A stretch of DNA of 36,459 bases from Equadaptatus sp045642965 (GCA_045642965.1 JAZUJX010000082.1:1-36459); one strand, 5' to 3'; counted from the stretch's first letter, positions 22,216 to 31,064 are shown. Notes: generated from the sequence alone by a model not told the origin. Numbers and translations: made by a program.

Positions 22216-23186
22216 GAAGGGGATGGCTCAGCAGAAGGGCAGCTGCGTCTCTGCTCGTGCTTTTCGTTGTTCTCGTTCTGAACTTTATTCTGTTCAGGAT
22301 TATGCCCGGTGACGCCGTCAGCACAATTATTGACCCTAATTTCTCGCCGGAGGCAAAGGCAAGGCTTCGCGAGCTTTACGGGTTAGACAAGCCGATTTTG
22401 CAGCAGTTCTTTATATATCTCAGACAAATGCTTACTTTCCGTTTCGGGCTTTCGTTCCTCAGCCAGCGTCCGGTATGGGAGGAGCTTGTTTCGCGGCTTC
22501 CTCTTACTCTCGTTCTTATGGGCTGTTCAATGCTTCTGTCAGCCGTAATCGGTATATGGCTCGGCATTAAAGCGGCGCTTAACAGAAACAAATTTGCCGA
22601 GAAATTCGTACTGCGGGCAGGGGCGGTTACCGCCTCTTTCCCCGGATTTTTTGTGCAGCTTGTGCTGCTTATGCTTTTTGCCAGAACGTTCCGCATATTC
22701 CCGCTTCGCGGCAGTCTTTCGGTGCCGCCTCCGACCGGAACGTGGGCACTGTTCTGCGATTACGCGCACCATCTTGCCCTGCCGGTTATATCGCTCACGA
22801 TTATGGGCTTTGGCGGCTGGGCATTGTACGTGCGCAATTTAATGGTACGCGTCTTAAATGAAGATTACATTGTAATGGCTGAAGCCAGAGGACTTTCAAA
22901 GAAGCGCGTCATATACGGGCACGCTTTCAGAAGCATTCTTCCTCCGATATTTACAATTCTGCTTATGTCTCTGCCCGGACTTGTTTCCGGTGCGGTTATC
23001 ACAGAGTCTGTTTTTTCGCTGCACGGAGTAGGTACTTTCCTTGTGGAAGCCGTGTCGGGCAATGATTATCCGGCGGCGGGGGCGGCTTTTTATCTGCTTG
23101 CGCTTATAACAGTCATCTGCAATCTGCTTGCCGACGTTATGTACGGCATTGTTGACCCGCGCGTGCGGCTTGAGGAGAAAAACTGA
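22212..23186 (+). CDS. ABC peptide/nickel-type transporter permease, DppB-like
   Basis: First membrane subunit of the importer, 324 residues. The N-terminal helix (about 9-28, SLLVLFVVLVLNFILFRIMPGDAV) is followed by the periplasmic GLDKPILQQFFIYLRQMLTFRFGLSF segment usual in DppB/OppB, then five further helices and the EAA loop VMAEARGLSKKRVIYGHAFRSILPP, which docks on the ATPase. It begins at GTG 22212, overlapping the upstream stop as GTGA, with AGGAGG 8 bases upstream, and it ends overlapping the next start (TGATG). Length and order are normal for the family. Confidence 0.93.
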   Translation: MRRGWLSRRAAASLLVLFVVLVLNFILFRIMPGDAVSTIIDPNFSPEAKARLRELYGLDKPILQQFFIYLRQMLTFRFGLSFLSQRPVWEELVSRLPLTLVLMGCSMLLSAVIGIWLGIKAALNRNKFAEKFVLRAGAVTASFPGFFVQLVLLMLFARTFRIFPLRGSLSVPPPTGTWALFCDYAHHLALPVISLTIMGFGGWALYVRNLMVRVLNEDYIVMAEARGLSKKRVIYGHAFRSILPPIFTILLMSLPGLVSGAVITESVFSLHGVGTFLVEAVSGNDYPAAGAAFYLLALITVICNLLADVMYGIVDPRVRLEEKN

Positions 23187-24370
23187 TGAAGGCGCCGGCG
23201 GGACTTTTGAAACGCAGGAGCGTGGTTGCTTTCATAATAATCTGCCTTGCAGGGCTTTTTGCCCCGCTGCTTGCAGGCGGTTATCCGTCAGACGCGGTCG
23301 GCGCGCCTTTTGCAAGACCGGTGTGGTGGAACAGGGCGCTTTCTTCAACGCGCGAATTTACGGTTGATACAAACGGGGTCAGCTTTGACTGGGACAAACT
23401 GCCGCCTGCGCTGTTCAAGCTGAACGGCACGGTTGAAGGCGAAGACGTGAGAATAGTTTTTGTATCGCCCGAAAAGGAATTTGAAATAGCGAGACTTGAC
23501 GGAAAACAGAAACAGCTTCTGAATATTGACGCGCGCGACATGATTTTCAAACAGCAGCTCGGTCTGCCGCTTGTCGGAAACGCAACGGAACAGCTTTTCC
23601 CCTGCAAAGGTAAATATTTGCTCAAAATAGAAGGAGCGTCAAGGGCAGACCTGCTGTTTTCGCTTCCGGGGGCAAGACAGGGACTGCTCGGCACAGACCA
23701 GCGCGGAAGGGACGTTTTTGCGCTCTTCCTTTACGGAATACGCACGTCGCTGCTTATAGGAATTATAGCCACTTTGGTTGCCTCCGTTCTCGGACTCGGC
23801 TTCGGCCTTGCCGCAGGCTATGCCGGAGGCTGGACGGACGCGGTCATTATGCGGACGGTTGACATTCTCCTTTCAATACCTACAATGCCGATTTTAATGA
23901 TTCTTGCAGGTGTGTGGGGCAAAGGACTGTGGCAGATAGTTGTTACTCTTTCACTCTTTTCATGGATGGGAACCGCGCGTTCCGTCCGTTCGCTCGTCCT
24001 TTCCGTCCGCGAAAGCCAGTGGATAGAGGGGCTCAAAGCGCTCGGCGCAAAACGCTCCTACATTCTTGTGCGCCATCTCATTCCGGAAACGGCGCCGATA
24101 ATGCTTGCCAACCTTGCGCTCGGTGTTCCGGGAGCCATTTTGTCCGAGGCGGCGCTCGCGTTCTTCGGACTTTCGGATCCGAGACTGATTTCATGGGGCA
24201 GAATGCTGCACGAAGCACATTCTTTCGGTGCCTTTACTGAGGGCGCATGGTGGCTTCTGCTTCCTCCCGGACTTGGAATTGTCGCCGTCTGCCTGATTTT
24301 TATGGATATTGGCAGATATCTTGAAGAACAGATAGACCCGCGCCTTTCGGGGGAGAAGAAAAATGCTTAA
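23186..24370 (+). CDS. ABC peptide/nickel-type permease, DppC-like, with an extra outside domain
   Basis: Second membrane subunit, 394 residues against about 280-300 for usual DppC. After the first helix (about 11-30) there are some 135 residues (31-166) without a membrane segment, including acidic and aromatic stretches and the lone Cys140, before the canonical GLLGTDQRGRDVFALFLYGIRTSLLIG begins at 167. From there on it is a normal permease with five helices and the EAA loop IEGLKALGAKRSYILVRHLIPETAP. The extra part should face the periplasm by the usual topology and may help dock the unusual binding protein. The start overlaps the upstream stop by one base and the stop overlaps the ATPase gene by eight bases. 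Confidence 0.9.
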   Translation: MKAPAGLLKRRSVVAFIIICLAGLFAPLLAGGYPSDAVGAPFARPVWWNRALSSTREFTVDTNGVSFDWDKLPPALFKLNGTVEGEDVRIVFVSPEKEFEIARLDGKQKQLLNIDARDMIFKQQLGLPLVGNATEQLFPCKGKYLLKIEGASRADLLFSLPGARQGLLGTDQRGRDVFALFLYGIRTSLLIGIIATLVASVLGLGFGLAAGYAGGWTDAVIMRTVDILLSIPTMPILMILAGVWGKGLWQIVVTLSLFSWMGTARSVRSLVLSVRESQWIEGLKALGAKRSYILVRHLIPETAPIMLANLALGVPGAILSEAALAFFGLSDPRLISWGRMLHEAHSFGAFTEGAWWLLLPPGLGIVAVCLIFMDIGRYLEEQIDPRLSGEKKNA

Positions 24371-25934
24371 CGTACGCGGACTTACCGTAAAATATTCCGG
24401 CTCGGACACACCGGCGGTCTGCACTGCGGATATCGTGCTCGAAAAAGGCAGCATTACAAGCCTTGTAGGGGAGTCAGGGAGCGGAAAAAGCACTGTTATC
24501 AACGCCATTCTCGGACTTTTGCCGAAAAGCGCCGAAAAATGCGGCGAAATCTGCTTTGGCGGCAGAAACCTGCTGACGTGCAACGAAGACGAATTCAGGA
24601 AAATACGGTGGGAAGACATCGCGCTTGTCTCTCAGGGCGCAATGAACTCCTTTACGCCCGTGCTTTCGGTCGGACGCCAAATTAAAGAGGTGCTTGCAGC
24701 GCATCTTAACGTTACGGGAAATGCCGCAGAGCAGCGGACTGCCGAGCTGCTTGAGGCAGTAGGGCTTGACGCTTCAATTTCCAAGCGTTACCCGCATGAA
24801 CTTTCTGGCGGACAGAAGCAGCGCGCCGCAATTGCCTGTGCTCTTGCCTGTTCTCCGCAGCTTTTGCTTGCGGACGAGCCGACAACGGCTCTTGACGTAA
24901 TTACCCAGGCAGGCATACTTAAACTGCTTGAAAAACTGAGAAAAGAAACAGGAATAACGATACTGCTTGTAACCCACGACCTGCCCATGGCGGCGTCCGT
25001 ATCCGACAATCTGCTTGTGATGAAGGACGGGGTGATTGTAGAGCGCGGAAGTTCACGGGAGCTTACCGCGGCGCCTCAGACAGATTACGCCAAAAAACTG
25101 CTTGCGGCGATAGAGCTTCCTGCCAAGCAGCCGAGAGAATCGCTTTCCGACAGGCTTGCGGTAAACGCTGAAAATGTAACAGTGCGTTTTGAATCCAAAA
25201 ACGGAAGCTCTCATACCGCTGTTGACGGAATTTCACTGCGTCTGCGCGAAGGCGAAACACTTGCGATAGTCGGTGAATCGGGCAGCGGCAAAACAACGCT
25301 TCTGCGCACGCTGATGAGTTTGCAGAAAGCATCTTCCGGCTCTGTTCAGCTGTTCGGAAAAAGAGCGGCAATTCTTCCTGAAAAAGAGCGTTCGGAACTG
25401 TTCAGACTGTGCGGCTACGTGCCTCAGGATCCGTACGGCGCGCTGCCTCCGGGATTGACAGCGCTTGAGGCGGTTATGGAGCCGTTTGTTATTTCCGGCA
25501 GTCTGCTTAATAAGACTGAACAGCGCGAAGCGGCGGAAAAACTGCTTGCCGACGTAGGTCTGCGCGGTGAAAGAATACTGAATTCACGTGCCGTCGCGCT
25601 TTCCGGCGGGCAGCGGCAGAGAGTAGAGCTTGCACGCGCTCTTGCCCTTTCCCCGAAGCTTCTGCTTTGCGACGAACCGACATCAATGCAGGACGTTTCC
25701 ACAAGAACTGATATAATAGAACTGCTTGAAAACAGAGTGGAGCAGGGAACGTCGCTGGTATTTGTGACGCACGACCTTATGCTCGCCGCTTCGGCGGCTG
25801 AAAAAATTATGGTTATGAAGGACGGCAGGCTTTGCGAATACGGAAATTCCTGCGAAGTTCTGCACAGTCCGAAGCACCCTTATACGAGGGCACTGCTTGA
25901 ATCAGTGCCGAAAAATTCGGCAGCACGGTTTTAA
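24363..25934 (+). CDS. fused double ATPase of the peptide/nickel-type ABC importer (DppD-DppF fusion)
   Basis: Energises the importer. Both nucleotide-binding domains, normally two proteins, lie in one 523-residue chain. Domain 1 (about 1-250): Walker A GESGSGKST, signature LSGGQKQR, Walker B LLLADEPTTALD, switch His in THDLPMA. Domain 2 (about 264-523): Walker A GESGSGKTT, signature LSGGQRQR, Walker B LLLCDEPTSMQD, in which the D-loop is SMQD in place of the usual SALD, and THDLMLA. The tail HPYTRALLESVP is typical of the C-terminal motif in Opp/Dpp ATPases, but the Cys-rich Fe-S insert of some OppD proteins is not seen. Last gene of the importer operon; mscL follows 26 bases on and may be co-transcribed. 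Confidence 0.95.
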   Translation: MLNVRGLTVKYSGSDTPAVCTADIVLEKGSITSLVGESGSGKSTVINAILGLLPKSAEKCGEICFGGRNLLTCNEDEFRKIRWEDIALVSQGAMNSFTPVLSVGRQIKEVLAAHLNVTGNAAEQRTAELLEAVGLDASISKRYPHELSGGQKQRAAIACALACSPQLLLADEPTTALDVITQAGILKLLEKLRKETGITILLVTHDLPMAASVSDNLLVMKDGVIVERGSSRELTAAPQTDYAKKLLAAIELPAKQPRESLSDRLAVNAENVTVRFESKNGSSHTAVDGISLRLREGETLAIVGESGSGKTTLLRTLMSLQKASSGSVQLFGKRAAILPEKERSELFRLCGYVPQDPYGALPPGLTALEAVMEPFVISGSLLNKTEQREAAEKLLADVGLRGERILNSRAVALSGGQRQRVELARALALSPKLLLCDEPTSMQDVSTRTDIIELLENRVEQGTSLVFVTHDLMLAASAAEKIMVMKDGRLCEYGNSCEVLHSPKHPYTRALLESVPKNSAARF

Positions 25935-25960
25935 CACACTGTAAAACGGAGGGGTACTGA

Positions 25961-26401
25961 ATGAAACAATTTTTTAAGGATTTCAAGGAATTTGCATTGC
26001 AGGGCAACGTGCTTAATTTGGCAATAGGCGTCGTTATAGGCGGAGCGTTCGGCAAAATTGTCAGTTCGTTTGTCAACGATATTGTTACGCCGCTGCTTGG
26101 TCTTGTAACCGGCGGAGTCAATTTCTCAAGCCTGTTCTACAATCTTTCTTCGACACCTGTCGAAAGCCTTGCGAAAGCACAGGAAGCAGGAATACCGGTG
26201 CTTGCGTACGGTATGTTTATTCAGAACGTGATTGATTTCTTAATCACTGCCTTTGCGATTTTTATTGTACTGCGCTCAATGATGCGGTTCAAAAAGAAGG
26301 AAGAAGAAACGCCTGCAAAACCTGCACGCCTCTGCCCGTACTGCAAATCCGAAGTCGCGGACGAGGCAACGCGTTGCCCGCACTGCACGTCAGAGCTTTA
26401 A
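25961..26401 (+). CDS. mscL: large-conductance mechanosensitive channel MscL with a zinc-ribbon tail
   Basis: Emergency release valve in the inner membrane that opens under osmotic downshock. Residues 1-110 are a normal MscL: the N-terminal amphipathic helix FFKDFKEFALQGN, pore helix LNLAIGVVIGGAFGKIVSSFVNDI, periplasmic loop and the second helix VIDFLITAFAIFIVLRSM. Instead of the usual C-terminal helix bundle alone, the last 25 residues contain CPYC and CPHC (LCPYCKSEV..TRCPHCTSEL), a small zinc-ribbon. Similar tails occur in some Clostridia-type MscL proteins to my knowledge. A strong GGAGGGG ribosome site precedes the ATG. Confidence 0.95.
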   Translation: MKQFFKDFKEFALQGNVLNLAIGVVIGGAFGKIVSSFVNDIVTPLLGLVTGGVNFSSLFYNLSSTPVESLAKAQEAGIPVLAYGMFIQNVIDFLITAFAIFIVLRSMMRFKKKEEETPAKPARLCPYCKSEVADEATRCPHCTSEL

Positions 26402-26420
26402 AAATCTGCTTAAAAGAACA

Positions 26421-26456
26421 AAAAACAGCGCCGAAACATCTTCCGGCGCTGTTTTT
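26421..26456 (+). terminator. bidirectional terminator between mscL and the ATPase operon
   Basis: AAAAACAGCGCCG (26421-26433) pairs fully with 26444-26456, loop AAACATCTTC. A- and T-runs on both sides let it end the converging mscL and V-ATPase transcripts. Confidence 0.88.
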
Positions 26457-26471
26457 GTTGTTGTGAGTAAT

Positions 26472-27842
26472 TTATTCTCCGATATATTCCTTAATTTCTT
26501 CTGATGAAACGCGCGTAAACTCTGTTTTCGGCAAGGTTTTGAGTATTTCCCATGCAATGTCGAGAGAATCTTCCATTTTGCGCATTTCCTGCTTTCCCTG
26601 CTTAAGAAATCTGTTTTCAAACAGCTCTCCGAACTTAAGAAGGGTTCTGTCATCCGCGGAGAGTTCGTCTTCGCCGACTACCTCTGCAAGGGAACGTATT
26701 TCCTGCGCCCTGCTGTAAGTAGCGAATAACTGGCTTGAAACCGACGGATGGTCCTTTCTCGTGTAGCCTTCGCCTATGCTGTCTTTCATAAGCCTTGAAA
26801 GGCTTGTAAGTACTCCTATCGGCGGATACACGTTTTTCGAATCAAGTTCGCGCGACAGGGTTATCTGTCCTTCTGTTATGTAGCCTGTCAGGTCGGGTAT
26901 CGGATGCGTTATGTCATCGTTCGGCATGGAAAGAATCGGCAGCTGGGTTATGCTTCCGGCAGAACCTCTGACGATGCCTGCACGCTCGTAAAGCGATGCA
27001 AGGTCGGAATAGAGATACGCCGGATAACCTTTTCTGCTCGGCACCTCTCCGGTGGCAATCCCAAGCTCGCGCAGCGCTTCGCAGTAGTTTGTTATATCCG
27101 TCATTATAACGAGAACGTGCATTCCGAGTTCGTATGCGAGGTATTCGGCAGTCGTCAAAGCCATTCTCGGGGTTGCTATGCGCTCAATTACGGGCTCGTC
27201 CGCCAGATTCAAAAAGGTAACTATGTTGCTGTTGTCCCCTTTTACGGCGAGTTCGCGCATAAAGAATGCCGCGTCGTCGTGTTTTATGCCTATTCCGGCA
27301 AAAACAACGGCAAACTGCTCGTCCCCGCTTATTTCAGACTGCGTGGCTATCTGTACCGCGAGCTGATTGTGCGGAAGTCCGTTGCCTGAAAAAATCGGAA
27401 GCTTCTGACCGCGGATAAGCGTTGTAAGAGTATCTATGGCGGAAATGCCGGTGTGTATGCAGTTTTTGGGGTACTGACGCGCTGTGGGATTGAGCGGCAG
27501 TCCGTTTATGTCAGCTTTTTTGCCGCCGTATATTGTCCCGAGTCCGTCGCGGGGCTCTCCGAGTCCGTTAAACGTCCGTCCGAGCATATTTTCTGAAAGA
27601 GTAACTTCCAGCGGTCTGCCGAGGAAACGCACCGCCGTCGTTTCAGGGACAAGCCTGCCTGTTCCGCTGAAAACCTGTACGAGAACGGTTGTTTTACCGA
27701 CAGATTTAACCTGTCCGTGTCTGAGTTTTCCGTCCGAATCAATGATTTCCACAAGCTCGCCGCAGCCTGCTCCGGATACGTTTTCCACCAGAACGAACGG
27801 ACCGTCGATATTCTTTACGCCTACGTATTCAGTTTTAAGCAT
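26472..27842 (-). CDS. ntpB: V/A-type ATPase subunit B
   Basis: Non-catalytic nucleotide-site subunit of the A3B3 head, 456 residues, normal length. It has the B-type beta-barrel N-terminus, a degenerate P-loop region (GQKLPIFSGNGLPHNQLA), FAGIGIKHDDAAFF, TDITNYCEALRE and the arginine-finger segment VLTSLSRLMKDSIGEGYTRKDH, which serves the catalytic site in subunit A. It begins at ATG 27842, overlapping the end of the A gene by 8 bases, with GGAGG inside that gene. It is the last gene of the nine-gene operon. Confidence 0.96.
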   Translation of the reverse strand: MLKTEYVGVKNIDGPFVLVENVSGAGCGELVEIIDSDGKLRHGQVKSVGKTTVLVQVFSGTGRLVPETTAVRFLGRPLEVTLSENMLGRTFNGLGEPRDGLGTIYGGKKADINGLPLNPTARQYPKNCIHTGISAIDTLTTLIRGQKLPIFSGNGLPHNQLAVQIATQSEISGDEQFAVVFAGIGIKHDDAAFFMRELAVKGDNSNIVTFLNLADEPVIERIATPRMALTTAEYLAYELGMHVLVIMTDITNYCEALRELGIATGEVPSRKGYPAYLYSDLASLYERAGIVRGSAGSITQLPILSMPNDDITHPIPDLTGYITEGQITLSRELDSKNVYPPIGVLTSLSRLMKDSIGEGYTRKDHPSVSSQLFATYSRAQEIRSLAEVVGEDELSADDRTLLKFGELFENRFLKQGKQEMRKMEDSLDIAWEILKTLPKTEFTRVSSEEIKEYIGE

Positions 27843-29631
27843 CCAAATCAGCCTCCGTCTCTTTTAAACATTCAGCTTCAACGCGGCGGAGATGTTCCTC
27901 TATCCGCACTTTCAGTTCGCCGCAGGCAGAAGCGTCTTCGGCGGAAAGTTCGCGAAGCCGGACTATTGCGGATACGGATTCGTCGTTTTTTATGGTTGAA
28001 ATCGGAACGCCCTTTTTGATGAGTTTTACGGCTTCGTTATAGAAATACAGTATCGTGTCCAAAATCCGGGAAGTCTTTTCCGGCGGACAGCATGAATCGC
28101 TGCTGAAAGAGTTCTGCTGAAGGAAGCCGTTTTTAATCAGGTACGCGGCAAATGACGTAAGTCTCTGATCGTCAGGAAGAACGTCTTCTCCCACGAGATT
28201 TATAATCTGCTGTATTTTGATGTCGGCTGCAAGAATTGCCCTTGCCTGTGTTCTGTTCTCCGTCCAGTGCGGGTCGATATGCCCGCAGAACCAATCAGAA
28301 AGCTCGTCAGCGTATTCGCTGTACGAATCGGTCCATGAAATGGCAGGGTAGTGGCGTGCGTTGGCGAGATTTCTGTCAAGCTCCCAGAAACAGCGTATAA
28401 AGCGTTTTGTGTGGCGGGTGACAGGCTCGGTGAAGTCGCCTCCCGGAGGGGAAACGGCGCCTATAACGGTTATTGAGCCTGTGCTGCCGTTAAGCGTTAA
28501 AACCCTGCCTGCGCGCTCGTAAAATTCTGCCAGACGGCTCGGAAGATAGGCAGGGAAACCTTCTTCGGCAGGGATTTCTTCAAGGCGTCCCGAAAGCTCG
28601 CGCAAAGCTTCCGCCCAGCGCGAGGTCGAATCAGCCATTATCGCGACGTCGTAGCCCATGTCGCGGAAATATTCTCCGAGTGTTATTCCCGTGTAAATTG
28701 ACGCCTCGCGCGCCGCGACAGGCATGTTTGATGTGTTTGCGATAAGAATCGTGCGTTCCATAAGCGGGTGCCCCGAACGAGGGTCTTCAAGAACGGGGAA
28801 CTGCTCCAGAACGTCAGTCATTTCGTTGCCGCGTTCTCCGCAGCCTATGTATATTACAACCTGAGCGTCGCCCCACTTTGCAAGCTGGTGCTGCGTAACG
28901 GTTTTTCCTGTTCCGAAACCGCCGGGAATACAGGCTGTGCCGCCTTTTGCCATCGGGAAGAGCCCATCTATGACGCGCTGTCCAGTTATGAAAGGCTCGT
29001 CGGGCAGAAGGCGTTCCGCATACGGGCGGGGCGTTCTGACCGGCCAGCGCTGAATCATAGGTATTTCAACTTCTTTGCCTGCGGTGTTTATGTAACGCGC
29101 TATTGTTTCTTTGCCTGCATGTTTTCCTGCCGGAACAACCCAGGTAAGCCTGCCCTCTGCGTCCGGCGGAGCCATGATTTTATGCAGAAGAAGCGGTGTT
29201 TCCTGCACCGTTGCAAGCACGGAGCCGCCTGAAATCGTGTCGCCTTCTTTCGCGACGGGCGTAACGTCCCAGAGCTTCTCCTTGTCAAGCATTGAAACCG
29301 AAGCTCCAGACATAATGTATTTGCCGTGAAGCTGAAGCAGTTTGTCAAGAGGTCTGCCTATGCCGTCGAAAAAACCTCCGAGAAGCCCCGGTCCGACTTC
29401 GACGGACACAGCTTCGCCGCTGCCTGTGACCTGCTCTCCGGTTGTCAGTCCCGACGAATCTTCATAAATCTGTATCGTCGCTTCGCCGTTTTCTATATTG
29501 ATAATTTCACCGGTAAGTTTCTGCCTGCCGATGTAAACTACCTCGCGCACCGCGAAGCTGCCCATATTTTCGGCTTTTACGACAGGTCCGTTCACGTAGG
29601 AAACTATGCCGGTTCTGTCCTTTGCATCCAT
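27835..29631 (-). CDS. ntpA: V/A-type ATPase catalytic subunit A
   Basis: Catalytic subunit that makes or splits ATP, 598 residues. The chain has the family's non-homologous insert (about 115-200), the P-loop GGFGTGKT (237-244), GERGNE with the catalytic Glu266, and the VAIMADSTSRWAEALRE and EEGFPAYLPSRLAEFYERAG segments. The P-loop is typical of the V/A type and distinct from F-type beta subunits. ATG 29631 has AGGAG 6 bases upstream. Adjacent to E upstream and B downstream. Whether the enzyme makes ATP or pumps ions cannot be told from this subunit. Confidence 0.97.
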   Translation of the reverse strand: MDAKDRTGIVSYVNGPVVKAENMGSFAVREVVYIGRQKLTGEIINIENGEATIQIYEDSSGLTTGEQVTGSGEAVSVEVGPGLLGGFFDGIGRPLDKLLQLHGKYIMSGASVSMLDKEKLWDVTPVAKEGDTISGGSVLATVQETPLLLHKIMAPPDAEGRLTWVVPAGKHAGKETIARYINTAGKEVEIPMIQRWPVRTPRPYAERLLPDEPFITGQRVIDGLFPMAKGGTACIPGGFGTGKTVTQHQLAKWGDAQVVIYIGCGERGNEMTDVLEQFPVLEDPRSGHPLMERTILIANTSNMPVAAREASIYTGITLGEYFRDMGYDVAIMADSTSRWAEALRELSGRLEEIPAEEGFPAYLPSRLAEFYERAGRVLTLNGSTGSITVIGAVSPPGGDFTEPVTRHTKRFIRCFWELDRNLANARHYPAISWTDSYSEYADELSDWFCGHIDPHWTENRTQARAILAADIKIQQIINLVGEDVLPDDQRLTSFAAYLIKNGFLQQNSFSSDSCCPPEKTSRILDTILYFYNEAVKLIKKGVPISTIKNDESVSAIVRLRELSAEDASACGELKVRIEEHLRRVEAECLKETEADLDA

Positions 29632-29645
29632 AACGGTTTCTCCTC

Positions 29646-30263
29646 TTATGACTGAATGTCCGGAAGCAGACGCTGAGCAAGCGTATCGGTCATGCTTTCA
29701 GCCGCGTTTTTCCAGTCAAAACAGATTCTGCGTTTCCCGTCCTCCGAAGACAGCGTTATACCGCCTTCAGGGGCATCATCCGAATATGTAACGCTGAAAA
29801 CGGTATCCGTCCCAGCTTTTTTCAAAAGGGCGGAAAGTTCGTCCGCAAGCTTTGCGTCATCCTTTGAGAGCACGACGGAAAACTTATTTTCGTTCATCTG
29901 TTCTGCCGCTTCGAGCGCCATTCCGCACAGAATACGGACGTAATCGCTTCGCTGTCTGAGACTGCGGAATTTGCTCTCAAGTCTGCCAAGCGCTTCGTCC
30001 ATCAGCTTGTTCTGCAGTTTCAGCATTTCACGGCTCTCAGCCAGTTTTGCGGTACGCAGACGCAGGCTTTTTTCCTCGTCCGCCTGTTTTTCAGCCTGTT
30101 TTACAATTAAATCAAGCTCGGCATCAAGCTTTGAGGTCTCCTCTTTCAGCCATTCGCCTGCCTTTGCCGAGGCATTGTCAAGCTGCGCCTGTTTCTGTAA
30201 AGAGGCGTTCTCAAGTATTTTTCTTTTCTGTTCGTCCAGTCTGCTTACAGAAGCTTCTTTCAC
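29646..30263 (-). CDS. ntpE: V/A-type ATPase subunit E
   Basis: Peripheral-stalk subunit that, together with the G/H subunit, links the catalytic head to subunit I. The 205 residues begin with a long charged helix (about 1-90, rich in Lys, Glu and Ala, coiled-coil like) followed by a compact C-terminal domain, which is the family's plan. The gene starts at GTG 30263, overlapping the subunit F stop as GTGA, and ends 14 bases before subunit A. The sequence is weakly conserved, so the call leans on position, length and helix pattern. Confidence 0.87.
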   Translation of the reverse strand: MKEASVSRLDEQKRKILENASLQKQAQLDNASAKAGEWLKEETSKLDAELDLIVKQAEKQADEEKSLRLRTAKLAESREMLKLQNKLMDEALGRLESKFRSLRQRSDYVRILCGMALEAAEQMNENKFSVVLSKDDAKLADELSALLKKAGTDTVFSVTYSDDAPEGGITLSSEDGKRRICFDWKNAAESMTDTLAQRLLPDIQS

Positions 30264-30571
30264 CGCATCTTCACCCCTATTGCTTCCTGCACACGGTCTG
30301 CAAGATAATTTTCACCGTGTATGCTGCCGAATCTGTCAGGTATCTCCACAACGACAGGGAGCCCGTTCCGTTCCCGGAGACTCTGCATCGTTTCAGGCGC
30401 AAGTTCCGCAGCCCTTTCCGTAACGGCGAGAATTGCCAGTTTCTTCATTGAACAGGCGCGGCGGAAAGCTTCGTCCGCTTCCTCCCGCGTACGGACAAGA
30501 CAGCCGCGTATGCCCGCAAAACGCATACCGGCAAGAGTATCCCTGTCGCTGCTTATCAGATATGCTTTCAT
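30260..30571 (-). CDS. V/A-type ATPase subunit F
   Basis: Small central-stalk subunit, 103 residues, which regulates rotation and coupling. It shows the Rossmann-like family fold: YLISSDRDTLAGMRFAGIRG at the N-terminus, KLAILAVTERAAE in the middle and a VVVEIPDRFG strand near the end. It follows the proteolipid gene after 11 bases and overlaps subunit E. Confidence 0.88.
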   Translation of the reverse strand: MKAYLISSDRDTLAGMRFAGIRGCLVRTREEADEAFRRACSMKKLAILAVTERAAELAPETMQSLRERNGLPVVVEIPDRFGSIHGENYLADRVQEAIGVKMR

Positions 30572-30582
30572 TCAGTACGAAA

Positions 30583-31005
30583 TCAGAACTTCTGCAGAAT
30601 CAGCATCGATACGATAAGACCGTAAATCGCTATACCTTCGGAAAGTCCTAGATAGATAAGAGTTGCGCCGAGCATTTCAGGCTTTTCGGCGATAAGACCG
30701 ATAGCCGACGAACCGACGTTTGCAACGGCGTAAGCTGCCGCCAAGCAGGAAATAGCCGTTGCCAAAGCCGCCGCCAGAAAGCCGAGACCTTCGCCGATAC
30801 CGCAGCCTGCCGCCTGTGACGGCGCTTCGGCTGCCTGTGCCGAAGGCGCTAACGCCATTATTACGCCGCCTAAAACGAGCAGACAGGAAACGCAGAGAAT
30901 TGTTGCGTAAAGAGCCGTGCTGCCCTTTGTCTTTCTCTTCTGCATTACGTAACCGCCGCATACGAGAGCCAAAATTGTTGCTGCCGAGATGAATAAACCT
31001 GTCAT
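30583..31005 (-). CDS. ntpK: V/A-type ATPase subunit K (membrane-ring proteolipid)
   Basis: Forms the rotating membrane ring that carries H+ or Na+. The 140 residues have four hydrophobic segments. The second pair (about 70-138) is a normal proteolipid hairpin, GLGFLAAALATAI..GSSAIGLIAEKPEMLGATLIYLGLSEGIAIYGLIVSMLI, with the ion-binding Glu123. The first pair (about 2-55) lacks a carboxylate and does not look like a proteolipid repeat; it ends with an Ala-rich ALAPSAQAAEA stretch that could be a signal-peptidase site. No Gln of the Na+-type motif is seen in the first ring helix, so H+ is slightly favoured. A strong CAGGGGG ribosome site and a 59-base gap precede it, fitting the need for many copies. 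Confidence 0.92.
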   Translation of the reverse strand: MTGLFISAATILALVCGGYVMQKRKTKGSTALYATILCVSCLLVLGGVIMALAPSAQAAEAPSQAAGCGIGEGLGFLAAALATAISCLAAAYAVANVGSSAIGLIAEKPEMLGATLIYLGLSEGIAIYGLIVSMLILQKF

Positions 31006-31064
31006 TTCTTATACCCCCTGATTTTTTATGCCGAGTAAACAAAATTCTGCCGAAAATTTTGATT

